Program-made: the position numbers and the translations under genes
The notes under the pieces: model-generated
What the model was told of the DNA's origin: nothing
Database searches by the model: none
What the model saw: the letters and a program-made list of their open reading frames with translations, nothing else
Part shown: positions 14,198 through 21,501 of the stretch, in pieces
How the letters are laid out: each line of letters opens with the position of its first letter
Position numbering within the stretch: position 1 is the stretch's first letter
DNA from: a virus
Reading direction: 5' to 3' (one strand)
IMG/VR virus record: IMGVR_UViG_3300045999_005676
Coordinates: 1-36,680 of that record
DNA: 36,680 nt

Positions 14198-14965
14198 TTA
14201 TCTATTTGCCTTGTTAAGAGCCTCTTGTTCCTTGCGCTCTATATATGGGATCATATCTAATTGTTCTTGCTTCAAGGCATCTTGCAAAGCCCTTTGGCCT
14301 ATTTTCCCGGCCCCTTTTGCGGCGTTTACAAATATGGCTTTTATCTTGTCCCCTGCTTGAATTGCCTCAATTCCAAAGCCTTGCCCAGCGCTTCCCTTTA
14401 ATGTCTTAAAGAACTTATCTAATCCTCCCGCAATCTTTATTGTCTGGCCTTTGGCAAGCTGAGAAAAATGCCGAAAGGCTGGCAACCATCCGGCGGCTAT
14501 ATAACCAGAGGACGATCTGGCCCTTTTTACAAATCTTTGGTAAAATGCGCTGGCAGTTCCTCCGCTATTGCCCCTGCCCGGCCCTGCAAAATTCTTTGGA
14601 AATTTGGAATAGAATCCCATTCTCTTACCCCTTTGAAGCCTAAAGTTTGCGATGGCAAAGGCTTCTGCCTTGCCCATATACCCAACCGTTGATTTGCCTT
14701 GCGTGGTTCTTCCCCCTTTGCCAAGTGCAACTGATTCGCCCTTTCTTTTCGTCACCTTCACATAAGAGGCCATCACGGTTTCAATAGCCTTCATATCCCT
14801 AACGATTTGATCTGGGCTTGCCCTAGGAGTAAGATTTGCCGCCCTAGCACAAATATTTGCCGCTCTTCGGTTTAATTCATTTACTCTTTCTCTACGAGAA
14901 AGCTCAAGGTATTTGTCTATCGTCTGATTGAATTCAGTTGCGTCTAGTTTAAAAATGGTTGCCAT
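14198..14965 (-). CDS. Tail protein between chaperone and tape measure, 255 aa
   Basis: Basic, mostly helical N-terminus (DKYLELSRRERVNELNRRAA, CARAANLTPRASPDQIVRDM) and central Gly/Lys-rich region (VALGKGGRTTQGKSTVGYMG). It resembles anonymous tail-completion/minor-tail proteins (gpZ or gp10-like type) in which N-terminal RRxxNELNRRAA-type helices occur. Starts 3 nt after the T-frame stop. Function by position only. Confidence 0.65.
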   Translation of the reverse strand: MATIFKLDATEFNQTIDKYLELSRRERVNELNRRAANICARAANLTPRASPDQIVRDMKAIETVMASYVKVTKRKGESVALGKGGRTTQGKSTVGYMGKAEAFAIANFRLQRGKRMGFYSKFPKNFAGPGRGNSGGTASAFYQRFVKRARSSSGYIAAGWLPAFRHFSQLAKGQTIKIAGGLDKFFKTLKGSAGQGFGIEAIQAGDKIKAIFVNAAKGAGKIGQRALQDALKQEQLDMIPYIERKEQEALNKANR

Positions 14966-14968
14966 ATA

Positions 14969-15546
14969 TTATCTTAAAATATTATCTATAATTTTATCGG
15001 CATTTTGTGTTCGCCTTTTAACATCTATTCCCTTGTTAATTAAGATGGCGTGCTCAAGTTGGAATAACTCTGCCTCGCCCATCTCCCATAAGACATAATC
15101 CTTGTTCCAGCCAAACTCCTTGGCAAAGAGCCAGACGGTTGCCGCTACTCCGCCGGGCTGTTCTATTTTGGGTCTCCACCCCCATCCTTGGCGACAACCC
15201 TAGAGTCTGAAATTTCCTTAAAAACTTCTTCCACAATCTTAACTGCTTCAATAAAATCCTCCTCTACAAAGGGATCGGCCCAATCCAATACAGCGCACCT
15301 AAATTTGTTCTTATCCCACCCAAGCTCAACCAGCTTTTCTTTTTTGGTCATAAGGCAAAATAAGGTGCTCCAAATAAAAAACTCGGTGGAGTCACTTTCT
15401 TCCCTTACTTGATTAAGAATGATTCTATGCCCAAGTGTGAACTTATTTAGTTTCTGCCCTTTAAATTGCCTTTCTCCAAGTGCAAAAGTTTTGTCTAAAT
15501 TCTTATTTAATGCCTCATCGTCTTTTACAAAATCTAGGTCGTTCAT
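14969..15546 (-). CDS. Tail assembly chaperone gpGT-type -1 frameshift fusion
   Basis: The G frame (15163-15546) runs to ...GGGDPK and stops at TAG (15163-15165). Directly before it sits the slippery heptamer CCCAAAA (15166-15172), which fits X-XXY-YYZ in the G frame. A -1 shift continues in an open frame of 65 more residues (IEQPGGVAATVWLFAKEFGW, NKDYVLWEMGEAELFQLEHA) to TAA at 14969, just before the next gene. This is the organisation of lambda G/T. The 192-aa fusion would be made in smaller amount than G and chaperone the tape measure and tail tube. The T part has no plausible start of its own. Confidence 0.85.
15163..15546 (-). CDS. Tail assembly chaperone gpG-type protein, 127 aa
   Basis: Non-shifted product of the frameshift gene pair. 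Acidic, helical protein (DEALNKNLDKTFALGERQFK, LNKFTLGHRIILNQVREESD, LFCLMTKKEKLVELGWDKNK). Ends GGGDPK immediately after the slippery site. ATG overlaps the preceding stop (ATGA). Position before the tape measure gene is that of gpG in lambda-like phages. Confidence 0.8.
   Translation of the reverse strand: MNDLDFVKDDEALNKNLDKTFALGERQFKGQKLNKFTLGHRIILNQVREESDSTEFFIWSTLFCLMTKKEKLVELGWDKNKFRCAVLDWADPFVEEDFIEAVKIVEEVFKEISDSRVVAKDGGGDPK
15166..15172 (-). promoter_or_regulatory. -1 ribosomal frameshift slippery heptamer
   Basis: CCCAAAA on the minus strand, read C-CCA-AAA in the zero frame and followed at once by TAG. Both P- and A-site tRNAs can re-pair after a one-base slip (CCC, AAA). The adjacent stop codon could promote pausing. 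No strong downstream hairpin was recognised by eye. Confidence 0.85.
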
Positions 15547-15932
15547 AGATATTTACTTATCCTTTTCTTTAGGTCAGGGCTGGCGTTTTTGCTGATGAGA
15601 AGGGTAGCCTTCCCAAAGCTCTTTTTGACCAAGGGCGTTGCGTTGTTCATTGCATCTAAAAGCCTTTCCCTGTTTTCTAGAACGGCTCGCATATAAGCCA
15701 GCGGCTCTTCCGGGTCTTTGATGGCTTCCCAGCCCCTCTCCCAAACATTAACAATTTTTCCGCCAAGACCATCTGCCGTATCACTAAAGAAAAAGGTTAC
15801 GCTCCTTTGATTGTTTTTATCCGCATCCTCAACAACGGAAAAAGGACGCTCTTTTCTAAATGGAATGCCAAGCGTAGCTAGGACTGAAGCGAGTTTTAGA
15901 TTTTTAGTAAAAAGGATTTTTTCTTGGCTCAT
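15543..15932 (-). CDS. Tail-region hypothetical protein, 129 aa
   Basis: Soluble protein with NLKLASVLATLGIPFRKERP and FFFSDTADGLGGKIVNVWER, a Trp-containing core and a basic C-terminal helix (SPDLKKRISKYL). ATG is preceded by a GAAATCC start-associated sequence (15935-15941), and the stop overlaps the chaperone start (ATGA). Lies where phages place tail-tube-associated or chaperone genes. Function unknown. Confidence 0.65.
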   Translation of the reverse strand: MSQEKILFTKNLKLASVLATLGIPFRKERPFSVVEDADKNNQRSVTFFFSDTADGLGGKIVNVWERGWEAIKDPEEPLAYMRAVLENRERLLDAMNNATPLVKKSFGKATLLISKNASPDLKKRISKYL

Positions 15933-15951
15933 AGGGATTTCAGAAAAGCCG

Positions 15952-16305
15952 TTAGGCTATTCCATCGTAGATGACTGCGCTGTAGCTGACCTGCTCAAAA
16001 TTGTCTGCACTTCTTGTTCGGGTGATTTCAGTCACATAAGCCGCCCCCGAAAGGCCAAATGTTTCGCCTCCGGCAACGGTGATGTCTGTTCCTACGGAAT
16101 CAGAAAAAGTGGTATAAGCCCCTTCAACGGTATAGGTCACACGCTTGTTGCGAAACACCACAGAAGTTGTGTCGCCAGACCTGTTCTTTAGCTCAACGGC
16201 ATCGGAGGAATTTGCGTGGGTGATGGACTGAACGACCATCCCTGTTTGTGCGTCTGCAACGCCAAAGGCTAGATCGGTCGAATTTCCAATAATTGTTGCT
16301 GGCAT
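15952..16305 (-). CDS. Tail tube-like protein paralogue B, 117 aa
   Basis: Beta-rich (MPATIIGNSTDLAFGVADAQ, VELKNRSGDTTSVVFRNKRV, FGLSGAAYVTEITRTRSADN). Clear relative of the adjacent gene at 16310-16660: both start with a (T)IG-ST--(F)G pattern, then TG-VVQ, a central VVF/AVAFSNKK strand and a terminal T(R)SADNF/TSDGF strand. Size and content fit a small tube- or decoration-type tail protein. Only 4 nt separates the pair. Confidence 0.65.
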   Translation of the reverse strand: MPATIIGNSTDLAFGVADAQTGMVVQSITHANSSDAVELKNRSGDTTSVVFRNKRVTYTVEGAYTTFSDSVGTDITVAGGETFGLSGAAYVTEITRTRSADNFEQVSYSAVIYDGIA

Positions 16306-16309
16306 AAAA

Positions 16310-16660
16310 TTAGGTGCTTAAGAACGGAAACTTGGTTGCAGAAATATCAAACGAATTAAATCCATCCGATGTTTCCGTATAACTCGTGTCTGTTACATGG
16401 TAGGTTCCAGAACAAACGGCAGTTGCGTTGGCCGCAAGGGTAAGGGATGCCCCAACGCTTCCTATTGAATCATTACAATTTCCAGATAGGCTTACATTTA
16501 TCTTTTTATTAGAAAACGCAACTGCTGAAAAGGTTCCGTCATGCTTTGAAATTTCAGTTGTTTCAGCAGTTTCAGTTGAGGTAAAATTCTGAACAACAAC
16601 GCCAGTTTCAGCGGAAAGCCCAAAGACTACCGTGGAAAGACCAATAGAAGTTGCGGCCAT
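16310..16660 (-). CDS. Tail tube-like protein paralogue A, 116 aa
   Basis: Paralogue of the next gene, sharing layout (IGLSTVVFGLSAETGVVVQN; ISKHDGTFSAVAFSNKKINV; TETSDGFNSFDISATKF). Starts after AAGGAATATCTT and a TTGACA 18 nt upstream. Being the first of the pair with strong start signals, it may be the more abundant tube subunit. The assignment as tail tube is by size, beta content and position only. Confidence 0.65.
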   Translation of the reverse strand: MAATSIGLSTVVFGLSAETGVVVQNFTSTETAETTEISKHDGTFSAVAFSNKKINVSLSGNCNDSIGSVGASLTLAANATAVCSGTYHVTDTSYTETSDGFNSFDISATKFPFLST

Positions 16661-16687
16661 AAGATATTCCTTGTTTTATGTCAAATT

Positions 16688-16921
16688 TTAGGGATGCCCA
16701 AGAAGTCTGCTTTTGATAATTTCCCAAGCCGCCGCCAGCACACCAAACACAATGGTTGAAACAAGCCAAACTCTGCCCTTAACGCTGTGGGCTTCCTGTT
16801 CGATCCTATCCATCTTTGTCTTGTGGTCTGTTAGAAGCTCAAGAATATAGGCTTGCCGTGTTTCCATTCTGGCAACTTTTTCTCTGATTTCTATTAGAAC
16901 GCTGTGGTCGTCTGCACTCAC
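16688..16921 (-). CDS. Coiled-coil, C-terminally membrane-anchored protein, 77 aa
   Basis: Start is GTG 16921, overlapping the upstream stop (GTGA). A helical, charged N-terminal part (VLIEIREKVARMETRQAYIL, TDHKTKMDRIEQEAHSVKGR) is followed by a single membrane helix (VWLVSTIVFGVLAAAWEII). This resembles XhlA-type haemolysin/holin accessory proteins and could be a second holin-like or antiholin protein, although it lies in the tail region. Confidence 0.6.
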   Translation of the reverse strand: MSADDHSVLIEIREKVARMETRQAYILELLTDHKTKMDRIEQEAHSVKGRVWLVSTIVFGVLAAAWEIIKSRLLGHP

Positions 16922-17052
16922 AAGTCTTCAGCCCCATCACAAATCCTAACCATTTCCTCGCCTTTTTCATTTACAAATCTTTCAATAAATCCTTCTTGCT
17001 CAAGGTAAGACAACGCCGATAAAAAATCAGCGTAGGTGTAGGCGGTGGCCAT
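16918..17052 (-). CDS. Small hypothetical protein, 44 aa
   Basis: Frame MATAYTYADFLSALSYLEQE, then GFIERFVNEKGEEMVRICDG and AEDL. Its TGA overlaps the GTG of the next gene. No obvious ribosome-binding site, but the frame fills the space between two genes with coupled junctions. No motif; predicted helix-loop-helix. Confidence 0.5.
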   Translation of the reverse strand: MATAYTYADFLSALSYLEQEGFIERFVNEKGEEMVRICDGAEDL

Positions 17053-17055
17053 GGG

Positions 17056-17367
17056 TCACAGGCCGGACGGCACGGGCGGGGCGACAAACTGGACGGCATC
17101 GGCCTCATCGTTGGTTTGGGCGGCAAGAATCAGATCCTTGCACCGCAGGTATTCGTTGCGGCAAGCAGAGATGTAGGACTTGATGGCCTCGCAACGTTCT
17201 GGCGAATAGATGCCAAGGGCGGCGTTTTGTTGGGTGGCTTCGTCTAAGCCAGCGGATTGAATTGAGTGACTTGCAAGCTGTCTAATTCGATCAATGTTTT
17301 GGGTTTGAGTTTCTTCAATAGAACGCTCATCCACCCTTACTCCGTCGATAAAGCAAAGATATTTCAT
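17056..17367 (-). CDS. Tail-fibre-linked hypothetical protein, 103 aa
   Basis: ATG 17367 overlaps the stop of the preceding gene (ATGA). Helical, Cys-containing sequence (MKYLCFIDGVRVDERSIEET, CEAIKSYISACRNEYLRCKD). It ends in a Pro/Val-rich tail (FVAPPVPSGL). Its location after glycine-rich structural genes suggests a fibre chaperone or cap, unproven. Confidence 0.6.
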   Translation of the reverse strand: MKYLCFIDGVRVDERSIEETQTQNIDRIRQLASHSIQSAGLDEATQQNAALGIYSPERCEAIKSYISACRNEYLRCKDLILAAQTNDEADAVQFVAPPVPSGL

Positions 17368-18089
17368 CGTATGCCCACCCAAATCGCTTCGTTGCTCTTT
17401 AAGGCCAAGTATCCAGCAGCGGAGCCAGTATTTTGCGCCCGAATTGCAGTAGGCAGGGTTGAGGCTGGAGTTGTGTAGGAAGAATCATGTCCAACAGCAA
17501 CCCTCCCAAAAGATGTATCTTCAGTTAATCCAAATATTAAATTAAAAACCGTATTAGAACCAGCCGCGACAGAAAGAAATCCCATGTTCGTTGCGCTTCT
17601 GACAAGGCCAGTCCAATATATGCCCCGTGTAAGTGTCAGGCTTGATGTCGTATGCGTGTAATTTGCGGCTGACTGAGCTATAACTATTTCTCCAGAATTA
17701 TACAAAAGACTGTATGGTAATGACCCCGAATCTGAGTAAATTAGTGCCTTAACTCCCTGAGTTCCGGCTACAGAATGACCCGTGCATCTGAAATAAATTG
17801 TCGGATTGACTACTCTTTTAGGGATAAAAATTGGCAACAAATATATTACACTATTAAAACCAGTAGCAAATGTAGAAGGAGTTCCAGTAATAAAGTATGT
17901 TGGAGTCGTGTCGTATGCTGGGCTTGGGTTGTTTGGAATGAAGTCGTTACTAAAACTAGCTCCGCCTGTTAAAAGTCTTTCCTGATCCCCCGCCGCCGGA
18001 GCGGGAACCAAGCCAGCCGTGCCTGCGGCTGAACTTGTAGCACCACCCATGTTTGCGGGAGCCGCCCCGCCGCCGCCGAAGAAGCCCAT
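17364..18089 (-). CDS. Glycine-rich structural (fibre-like) protein, 241 aa
   Basis: Starts with a flexible Gly/Ala/Pro segment (MGFFGGGGAAPANMGGATSS), then a beta-sandwich-like domain rich in T/S/Y (FTYRCTG-type strands; SLPYSLLYNSGEIVIAQSAA, TLTRGIYWTGLVRSATNMGF). AAGGG precedes the ATG. It looks like a virion surface or fibre protein with carbohydrate-binding character, inferred from composition. No family recognised. Confidence 0.65.
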   Translation of the reverse strand: MGFFGGGGAAPANMGGATSSAAGTAGLVPAPAAGDQERLLTGGASFSNDFIPNNPSPAYDTTPTYFITGTPSTFATGFNSVIYLLPIFIPKRVVNPTIYFRCTGHSVAGTQGVKALIYSDSGSLPYSLLYNSGEIVIAQSAANYTHTTSSLTLTRGIYWTGLVRSATNMGFLSVAAGSNTVFNLIFGLTEDTSFGRVAVGHDSSYTTPASTLPTAIRAQNTGSAAGYLALKSNEAIWVGIR

Positions 18090-18092
18090 GGC

Positions 18093-18800
18093 CTACCCTT
18101 CTAGGATCGAGAAATTCGATCCTGTGGTGGACGACAGCCACCAAACCCCGCCGGTAGGTGTGAACGCATCGAAGGTCAGCCCCGCTCCGGCGGTTAACTG
18201 GATGCCTTGGGTTGTGGTGGGGGCAAAGCCGATCCCGATCGTCACCGTGCTGGTGGCGATGTTTTGGACGAGGAGGTATTTGCGGGAAGCGTTAGTCACC
18301 GCACTGGTCAGCTGGGCGGTGTTGGCCGTGGTGACGGAGCCGAAGCGGGTGGTTAGTGCGCCGGAGGGGTTATTCGCCGTGACCGTGCCGGAGATGGGCT
18401 GTGTATACGGAAGTGCGACAAGCAAATTCCCGTCACCATCTAGGTTTATATTTGAAACATTTGCCGTCACCGTGCCGGAGATGGGGATATTATTTTCAGG
18501 AGCAAGATAGCTATTTAAGTTGTTTACTAGCGAGTCGCTTGCAAAAAGAGCATCACCTATCTGATTAGCAAATAAAACATTTGTTGGGTCGTTGATATTC
18601 GCCGTCACCGTCCCCGCAATGGTCTGGGTGGACGGGAAGTTGGAGATGGATACAACACTTCCGCTAACTGCACTCCGCATATCTGTGATGGCTTGGGAAC
18701 CCAAAGACACAACCGTATGGGCGGGAATATGTTGCCCCCCTGTCACAATAGTTGAAAGGGTGGTTGCTGACTGGTTGCCGTCTAAAATTGGAAGAGCCAT
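18093..18800 (-). CDS. Repeat-containing virion protein, 235 aa
   Basis: Strong AAGGAG precedes the ATG. Three copies of the peptide I(A/S)GTVTAN occur, in DNA at 18374-18398, 18461-18485 and 18600-18625. These resemble the P-x-S-G-T-V-x-V spaced strands of phage surface proteins. The C-terminal part (YLLVQNIATSTVTIGIGFAP, GAGLTFDAFTPTGGVWWLSS) matches a small beta-domain common in phage decoration or tail-appendage genes. The DNA here is more GC-rich than the flanking genes. Surface adsorption or decoration role inferred. Confidence 0.65.
   Translation of the reverse strand: MALPILDGNQSATTLSTIVTGGQHIPAHTVVSLGSQAITDMRSAVSGSVVSISNFPSTQTIAGTVTANINDPTNVLFANQIGDALFASDSLVNNLNSYLAPENNIPISGTVTANVSNINLDGDGNLLVALPYTQPISGTVTANNPSGALTTRFGSVTTANTAQLTSAVTNASRKYLLVQNIATSTVTIGIGFAPTTTQGIQLTAGAGLTFDAFTPTGGVWWLSSTTGSNFSILEG
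18374..18625 (-). repeat. Three dispersed copies encoding I(A/S)GTVTAN
   Basis: Near-identical DNA units (GCCGTCACCGTGCCGGAGAT or close variants on the plus strand) at 18374-18398, 18461-18485 and 18600-18625 encode the same octapeptide. Spacing is irregular (about 87 and 139 nt). They look like remnants of tandem expansion in the gene. Confidence 0.6.
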
Positions 18801-18817
18801 TTTCTCTAGTCTCCTTG

Positions 18818-19309
18818 TTAAATTGTGGCAATGTAAAAACTATTAAGCTGGTCGCTAAAGTCATAGTTTCTCAGGCCATCTTCGTCCTCTTGTGGGGTTG
18901 CAAAGATATTGAGAGTCAATCCCCTCTGCCAAGCCCTTTTGTCTGTTCTTATGGTTGGGGCTTGGCTCGTTATCCTAGCCATATACACCTTTGTATTGAT
19001 GATTCTATTTTGAATCTTGGCGGCTAGGGTTGGGGTTTCCTCGTATAGAGACTCAAAGATTTGGCAATATTCAGAATCAAAATCTTCTTGGGTGATCTTG
19101 GAGGCCGTATCGCTATAATTGACCGCCACGGTTAAGTCATACAAGCCTGTATAGTTTCCCAAAAGCTGTCCATTGATAGTTGCCGAAATAGTCACATAAG
19201 GGAATAGCCTTTTGCCTGTCCTATTCGTTGTATAGGCATTGAGGCCAGAATAGTCCGCAATAAGCCTTGCCAACGCATCTTCAACCTCAAATGGGGTGGA
19301 TTGGTTCAT
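18818..19309 (-). CDS. Tail terminator/joining-like protein paralogue B, 163 aa
   Basis: Paralogue of the next gene, with shared pattern: an N-terminal helix, then P-Y-T---R---R-(F/L)P----A-INGQLLG--TG, a middle helix (FDSEYCQIFESLY, FDQKFQSIMAELY) and a final beta strand block (KVYMARITSQAPTIRTDKRA; KIYVAKVTGESPQVIATNRT). This layout fits lambda gpU-like tail terminators or gpZ-like joiners. It has a longer C-terminal extension than its paralogue. ATGA overlap with the upstream gene. Confidence 0.65.
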   Translation of the reverse strand: MNQSTPFEVEDALARLIADYSGLNAYTTNRTGKRLFPYVTISATINGQLLGNYTGLYDLTVAVNYSDTASKITQEDFDSEYCQIFESLYEETPTLAAKIQNRIINTKVYMARITSQAPTIRTDKRAWQRGLTLNIFATPQEDEDGLRNYDFSDQLNSFYIATI

Positions 19310-19722
19310 TGCTTATAGGTGGCGTTTATATCTAGCGTAATGGTTTTGGCCCAAGTCCTATTTGTTGCTATCACTTGGGGGCTTTCCCCGGTGACTTTTG
19401 CAACATAGATTTTGCAACTGGTCACATTGGTCATGTAGGAAGCTAAGTCTGGGTCTCTGTAAAGCTCTGCCATTATGCTTTGGAATTTTTGATCGAATAG
19501 TTGCTTTGTGTTGCCATCAACCCTTGCCGTGTAGGTAAGGGTCGCAGGGACGCTAAAAACCCCTGTAAATGGCCCGAGAAGCTCCGCACCTATCTGGGCT
19601 TGGGCAACTAGGCTTGGGAGCGTTCTTGGCGATCCTCGTTCACTTGTGTAGGGATTAACGCCAGTTATGCCAGAAACGGCATTAAGAAGCCCATTTTCGA
19701 CCTCTCTTTCAATTGAGGCCAT
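19306..19722 (-). CDS. Tail terminator/joining-like protein paralogue A, 138 aa
   Basis: Shares the architecture described for the gene at 18818-19309 (VENGLLNAVSGITGVNPYTS, RTLPSLVAQAQIGAELLGPF, TGVFSVPATLTYTARVDGNT). The pair probably arose by tandem duplication. Position after head-tail joining genes and before tail tube genes is consistent with a terminator or neck role. Weak start signal; coupled to the upstream gene four bases away. Confidence 0.65.
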   Translation of the reverse strand: MASIEREVENGLLNAVSGITGVNPYTSERGSPRTLPSLVAQAQIGAELLGPFTGVFSVPATLTYTARVDGNTKQLFDQKFQSIMAELYRDPDLASYMTNVTSCKIYVAKVTGESPQVIATNRTWAKTITLDINATYKQ

Positions 19723-19726
19723 CGCT

Positions 19727-20044
19727 TTAGGTGGTTATATCGGCAAGGTCGATTGTGTAGGAAATGCCGTCTGGGGATAGGCTAAAGCCCGCAATCATCC
19801 TCTCATTGCCACCTAGCGTGACCAAGCCGCCGATTGATGGGGCTGAAATTACCCCGGCGCAAACCACTAGGCTTTGGGTGATCCTAAAAACCTCGCCTCC
19901 TACATCCAACTCCGATGAAGTCGCCAAGTCTGTGACAGAGGCAGATACAGCGTTTGTGGCAAGCCCTGTCACGCTTGTCCAAAGGTCGTTAATGACATAA
20001 GACAAGTCGTTGCCAAAATAGGAAGTAGAAATAGCCCCGCCCAC
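19727..20044 (-). CDS. Head-tail joining candidate, 105 aa
   Basis: GTG start at 20044 with GAGGTGG five to seven bases upstream and TTGACA 14 nt upstream. Small beta-rich protein (YVINDLWTSVTGLATNAVSA, RITQSLVVCAGVISAPSIGG, GISYTIDLADI). First gene after the accessory cassette and before the terminator-like pair, the place of gpFII-like or adaptor proteins in lambda. Similarity to a defined family not seen. Confidence 0.6.
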   Translation of the reverse strand: MGGAISTSYFGNDLSYVINDLWTSVTGLATNAVSASVTDLATSSELDVGGEVFRITQSLVVCAGVISAPSIGGLVTLGGNERMIAGFSLSPDGISYTIDLADITT

Positions 20045-20060
20045 AAAACCACCTCTTATG

Positions 20061-20744
20061 TCAATCCATCCTTATAAGCCCCTCAAACAATGGAACATTG
20101 TCTGATTCAAACTCTCCTTTTTGCCCCCAAAATTTGCTTTCCTTTCCCCGCCTTACCGTAGAGGCCAAAATGATAGGAGATGAGTTAATCGCCCAGAATT
20201 GGTCTGCGTCCCTTATAGCCTTAGCCATTTGTTCAACGCTTGGAGCCGTATAGGTAGCAAGCCCCTCAATGCGGATATCTCTTGGACAAAGAACAATGAT
20301 ATTATCTTTACCCAATTCCTTTGCCGCCTCTTGAATGATTTTAAGTGGGCTATGCTGTGTGTTTTGAGAAATTCCAAAAGGGGCAATCAGATGATACTTT
20401 TCTGGAAGTCCTTCCGCTTTTTCTTCCCCAAGCCTGTCCAGAATAATGTTTGTTTTGTCTGCGTCTTTGATCCTTGGGTCTGAATAAACAAAATCAGTCC
20501 AAGTCTTTCTGCTCTTTCTGTAATCAATATATTTATTAGGCCATACCTCAAGATCAATAATATCTGCATTGAATGGGATTGCTCCCATTGGCTTCGTATA
20601 AGATACAATATCAAACACTCCATAATATTGCTCGAAACAATCAAACAAAACCTCATGGCCTTGGTCGGCTAGATATTTACAGGCGGGGAGGCATCGAAGA
20701 ACATCGCCCAGCCTTTGTTGGTATTTTATGACTTTAGGTTGCAT
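20061..20744 (-). CDS. GT9/heptosyltransferase-like protein, 227 aa
   Basis: ATG 20744 overlaps the upstream gene by 11 nt with GGTGGAC ahead. The fold pattern is that of GT-B heptosyltransferase-like enzymes: K-x-QQRLGDVLRCLPACKYLA at the N-terminus, a strand/turn (HLIAPFGISQNTQHSPLKII) in the middle, and a C-terminal QMAKAIRDADQFWAINSS then PIILASTVR, which corresponds to the donor-binding S-P region. At 227 aa it is shorter than full GT9 enzymes, so it may be a reduced version. Substrate unknown. Confidence 0.65.
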   Translation of the reverse strand: MQPKVIKYQQRLGDVLRCLPACKYLADQGHEVLFDCFEQYYGVFDIVSYTKPMGAIPFNADIIDLEVWPNKYIDYRKSRKTWTDFVYSDPRIKDADKTNIILDRLGEEKAEGLPEKYHLIAPFGISQNTQHSPLKIIQEAAKELGKDNIIVLCPRDIRIEGLATYTAPSVEQMAKAIRDADQFWAINSSPIILASTVRRGKESKFWGQKGEFESDNVPLFEGLIRMD

Positions 20745-21501
20745 CGTCCACCACGCTTCGGTCTTGGACATGGGCAAAATATCTATTCAGCCGAACAGGG
20801 CCGTGGGTCTTTTGTAATTCTTCCCAAGATTTTAGAAGTCCGGCATAGCCATAAAAACTTTCCTTAAATTCGACTTGTTGGCGGACAGAGTAGGCGAAGT
20901 GGTCAAACACGAGCCCCATCTCCTCTGTGATTCCTCTTGGGATTCTGATGGGCTGATGGTTCAAGATGGGCGGTTCATGGCTGGTAAAATGAATACCCTC
21001 TCCCCATTTCCAAGCTCGATACCACTCATAAGGGTAAGAGCCTAGCCCGCTTCGGCTAACCACAACCTTTTTACCTATGTGATAGTTGCAATGAAATTGC
21101 GCGGTCACTCCGGGGGTGCGGTCTTTTAGCAAATCATAAACCGCCGTCATCTGCTCTGTAGTCCAGAATTCATCAGCGTCTTGCTCCATCACTACACCGC
21201 AATCCACTCCCTCAAGAGCTTTGTTCACCATTTCAATCTTTCCGTTAAAGGGCTTATTCTGGGAATAGATTTTTACCTTATCGTGTTTTAGATTTTTTAG
21301 ATATTCATGCGTTCCGTCTATGGATCGAAATTCCTTGTGCCATTTGTCTGGGACTTGCTTACACCATCTTGTGCAGTTGGTCGGCTGGCTTACGCCCTCG
21401 ACAATCTGCCATTGCCAAGGAATTTGTAGCTTTTGGTAGGCTTCTATCTTTTTGCTTATGAATGGCTCACCATTTAGCACTATCGTGAATATGGTCAGCA
21501 T
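20734..21501 (-). CDS. GT-A-type glycosyltransferase-like protein, 255 aa
   Basis: Begins MLTIFTIVLNGEPFISKKIE, the opening of family-2-like glycosyltransferases. The segment VVMEQDADEFWTTEQM contains the D-A-D metal/donor motif at about residues 107-109. Later GYAGLLKSWEELQ fits an acceptor-side helix region. No membrane helix, so a soluble cytoplasmic enzyme. GGAG precedes the ATG; it overlaps the epimerase gene by 7 nt. Confidence 0.75.
   Translation of the reverse strand: MLTIFTIVLNGEPFISKKIEAYQKLQIPWQWQIVEGVSQPTNCTRWCKQVPDKWHKEFRSIDGTHEYLKNLKHDKVKIYSQNKPFNGKIEMVNKALEGVDCGVVMEQDADEFWTTEQMTAVYDLLKDRTPGVTAQFHCNYHIGKKVVVSRSGLGSYPYEWYRAWKWGEGIHFTSHEPPILNHQPIRIPRGITEEMGLVFDHFAYSVRQQVEFKESFYGYAGLLKSWEELQKTHGPVRLNRYFAHVQDRSVVDDAT

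Noticed and set aside
15054-15251. Minus-strand frame of 65 codons beginning MKQLRLWKKF in the G/T region
   Set aside because: It is in neither the G nor the T frame and crosses the slippery site; the frameshift product explains the region fully.
18019-18510. Long plus-strand open frame (163 codons) with Pro/Val-rich sequence
   Set aside because: Antisense to two minus-strand structural genes with coupled starts. The composition reflects the antisense of Thr/Gly-rich repeats, and no ribosome-binding site was seen.
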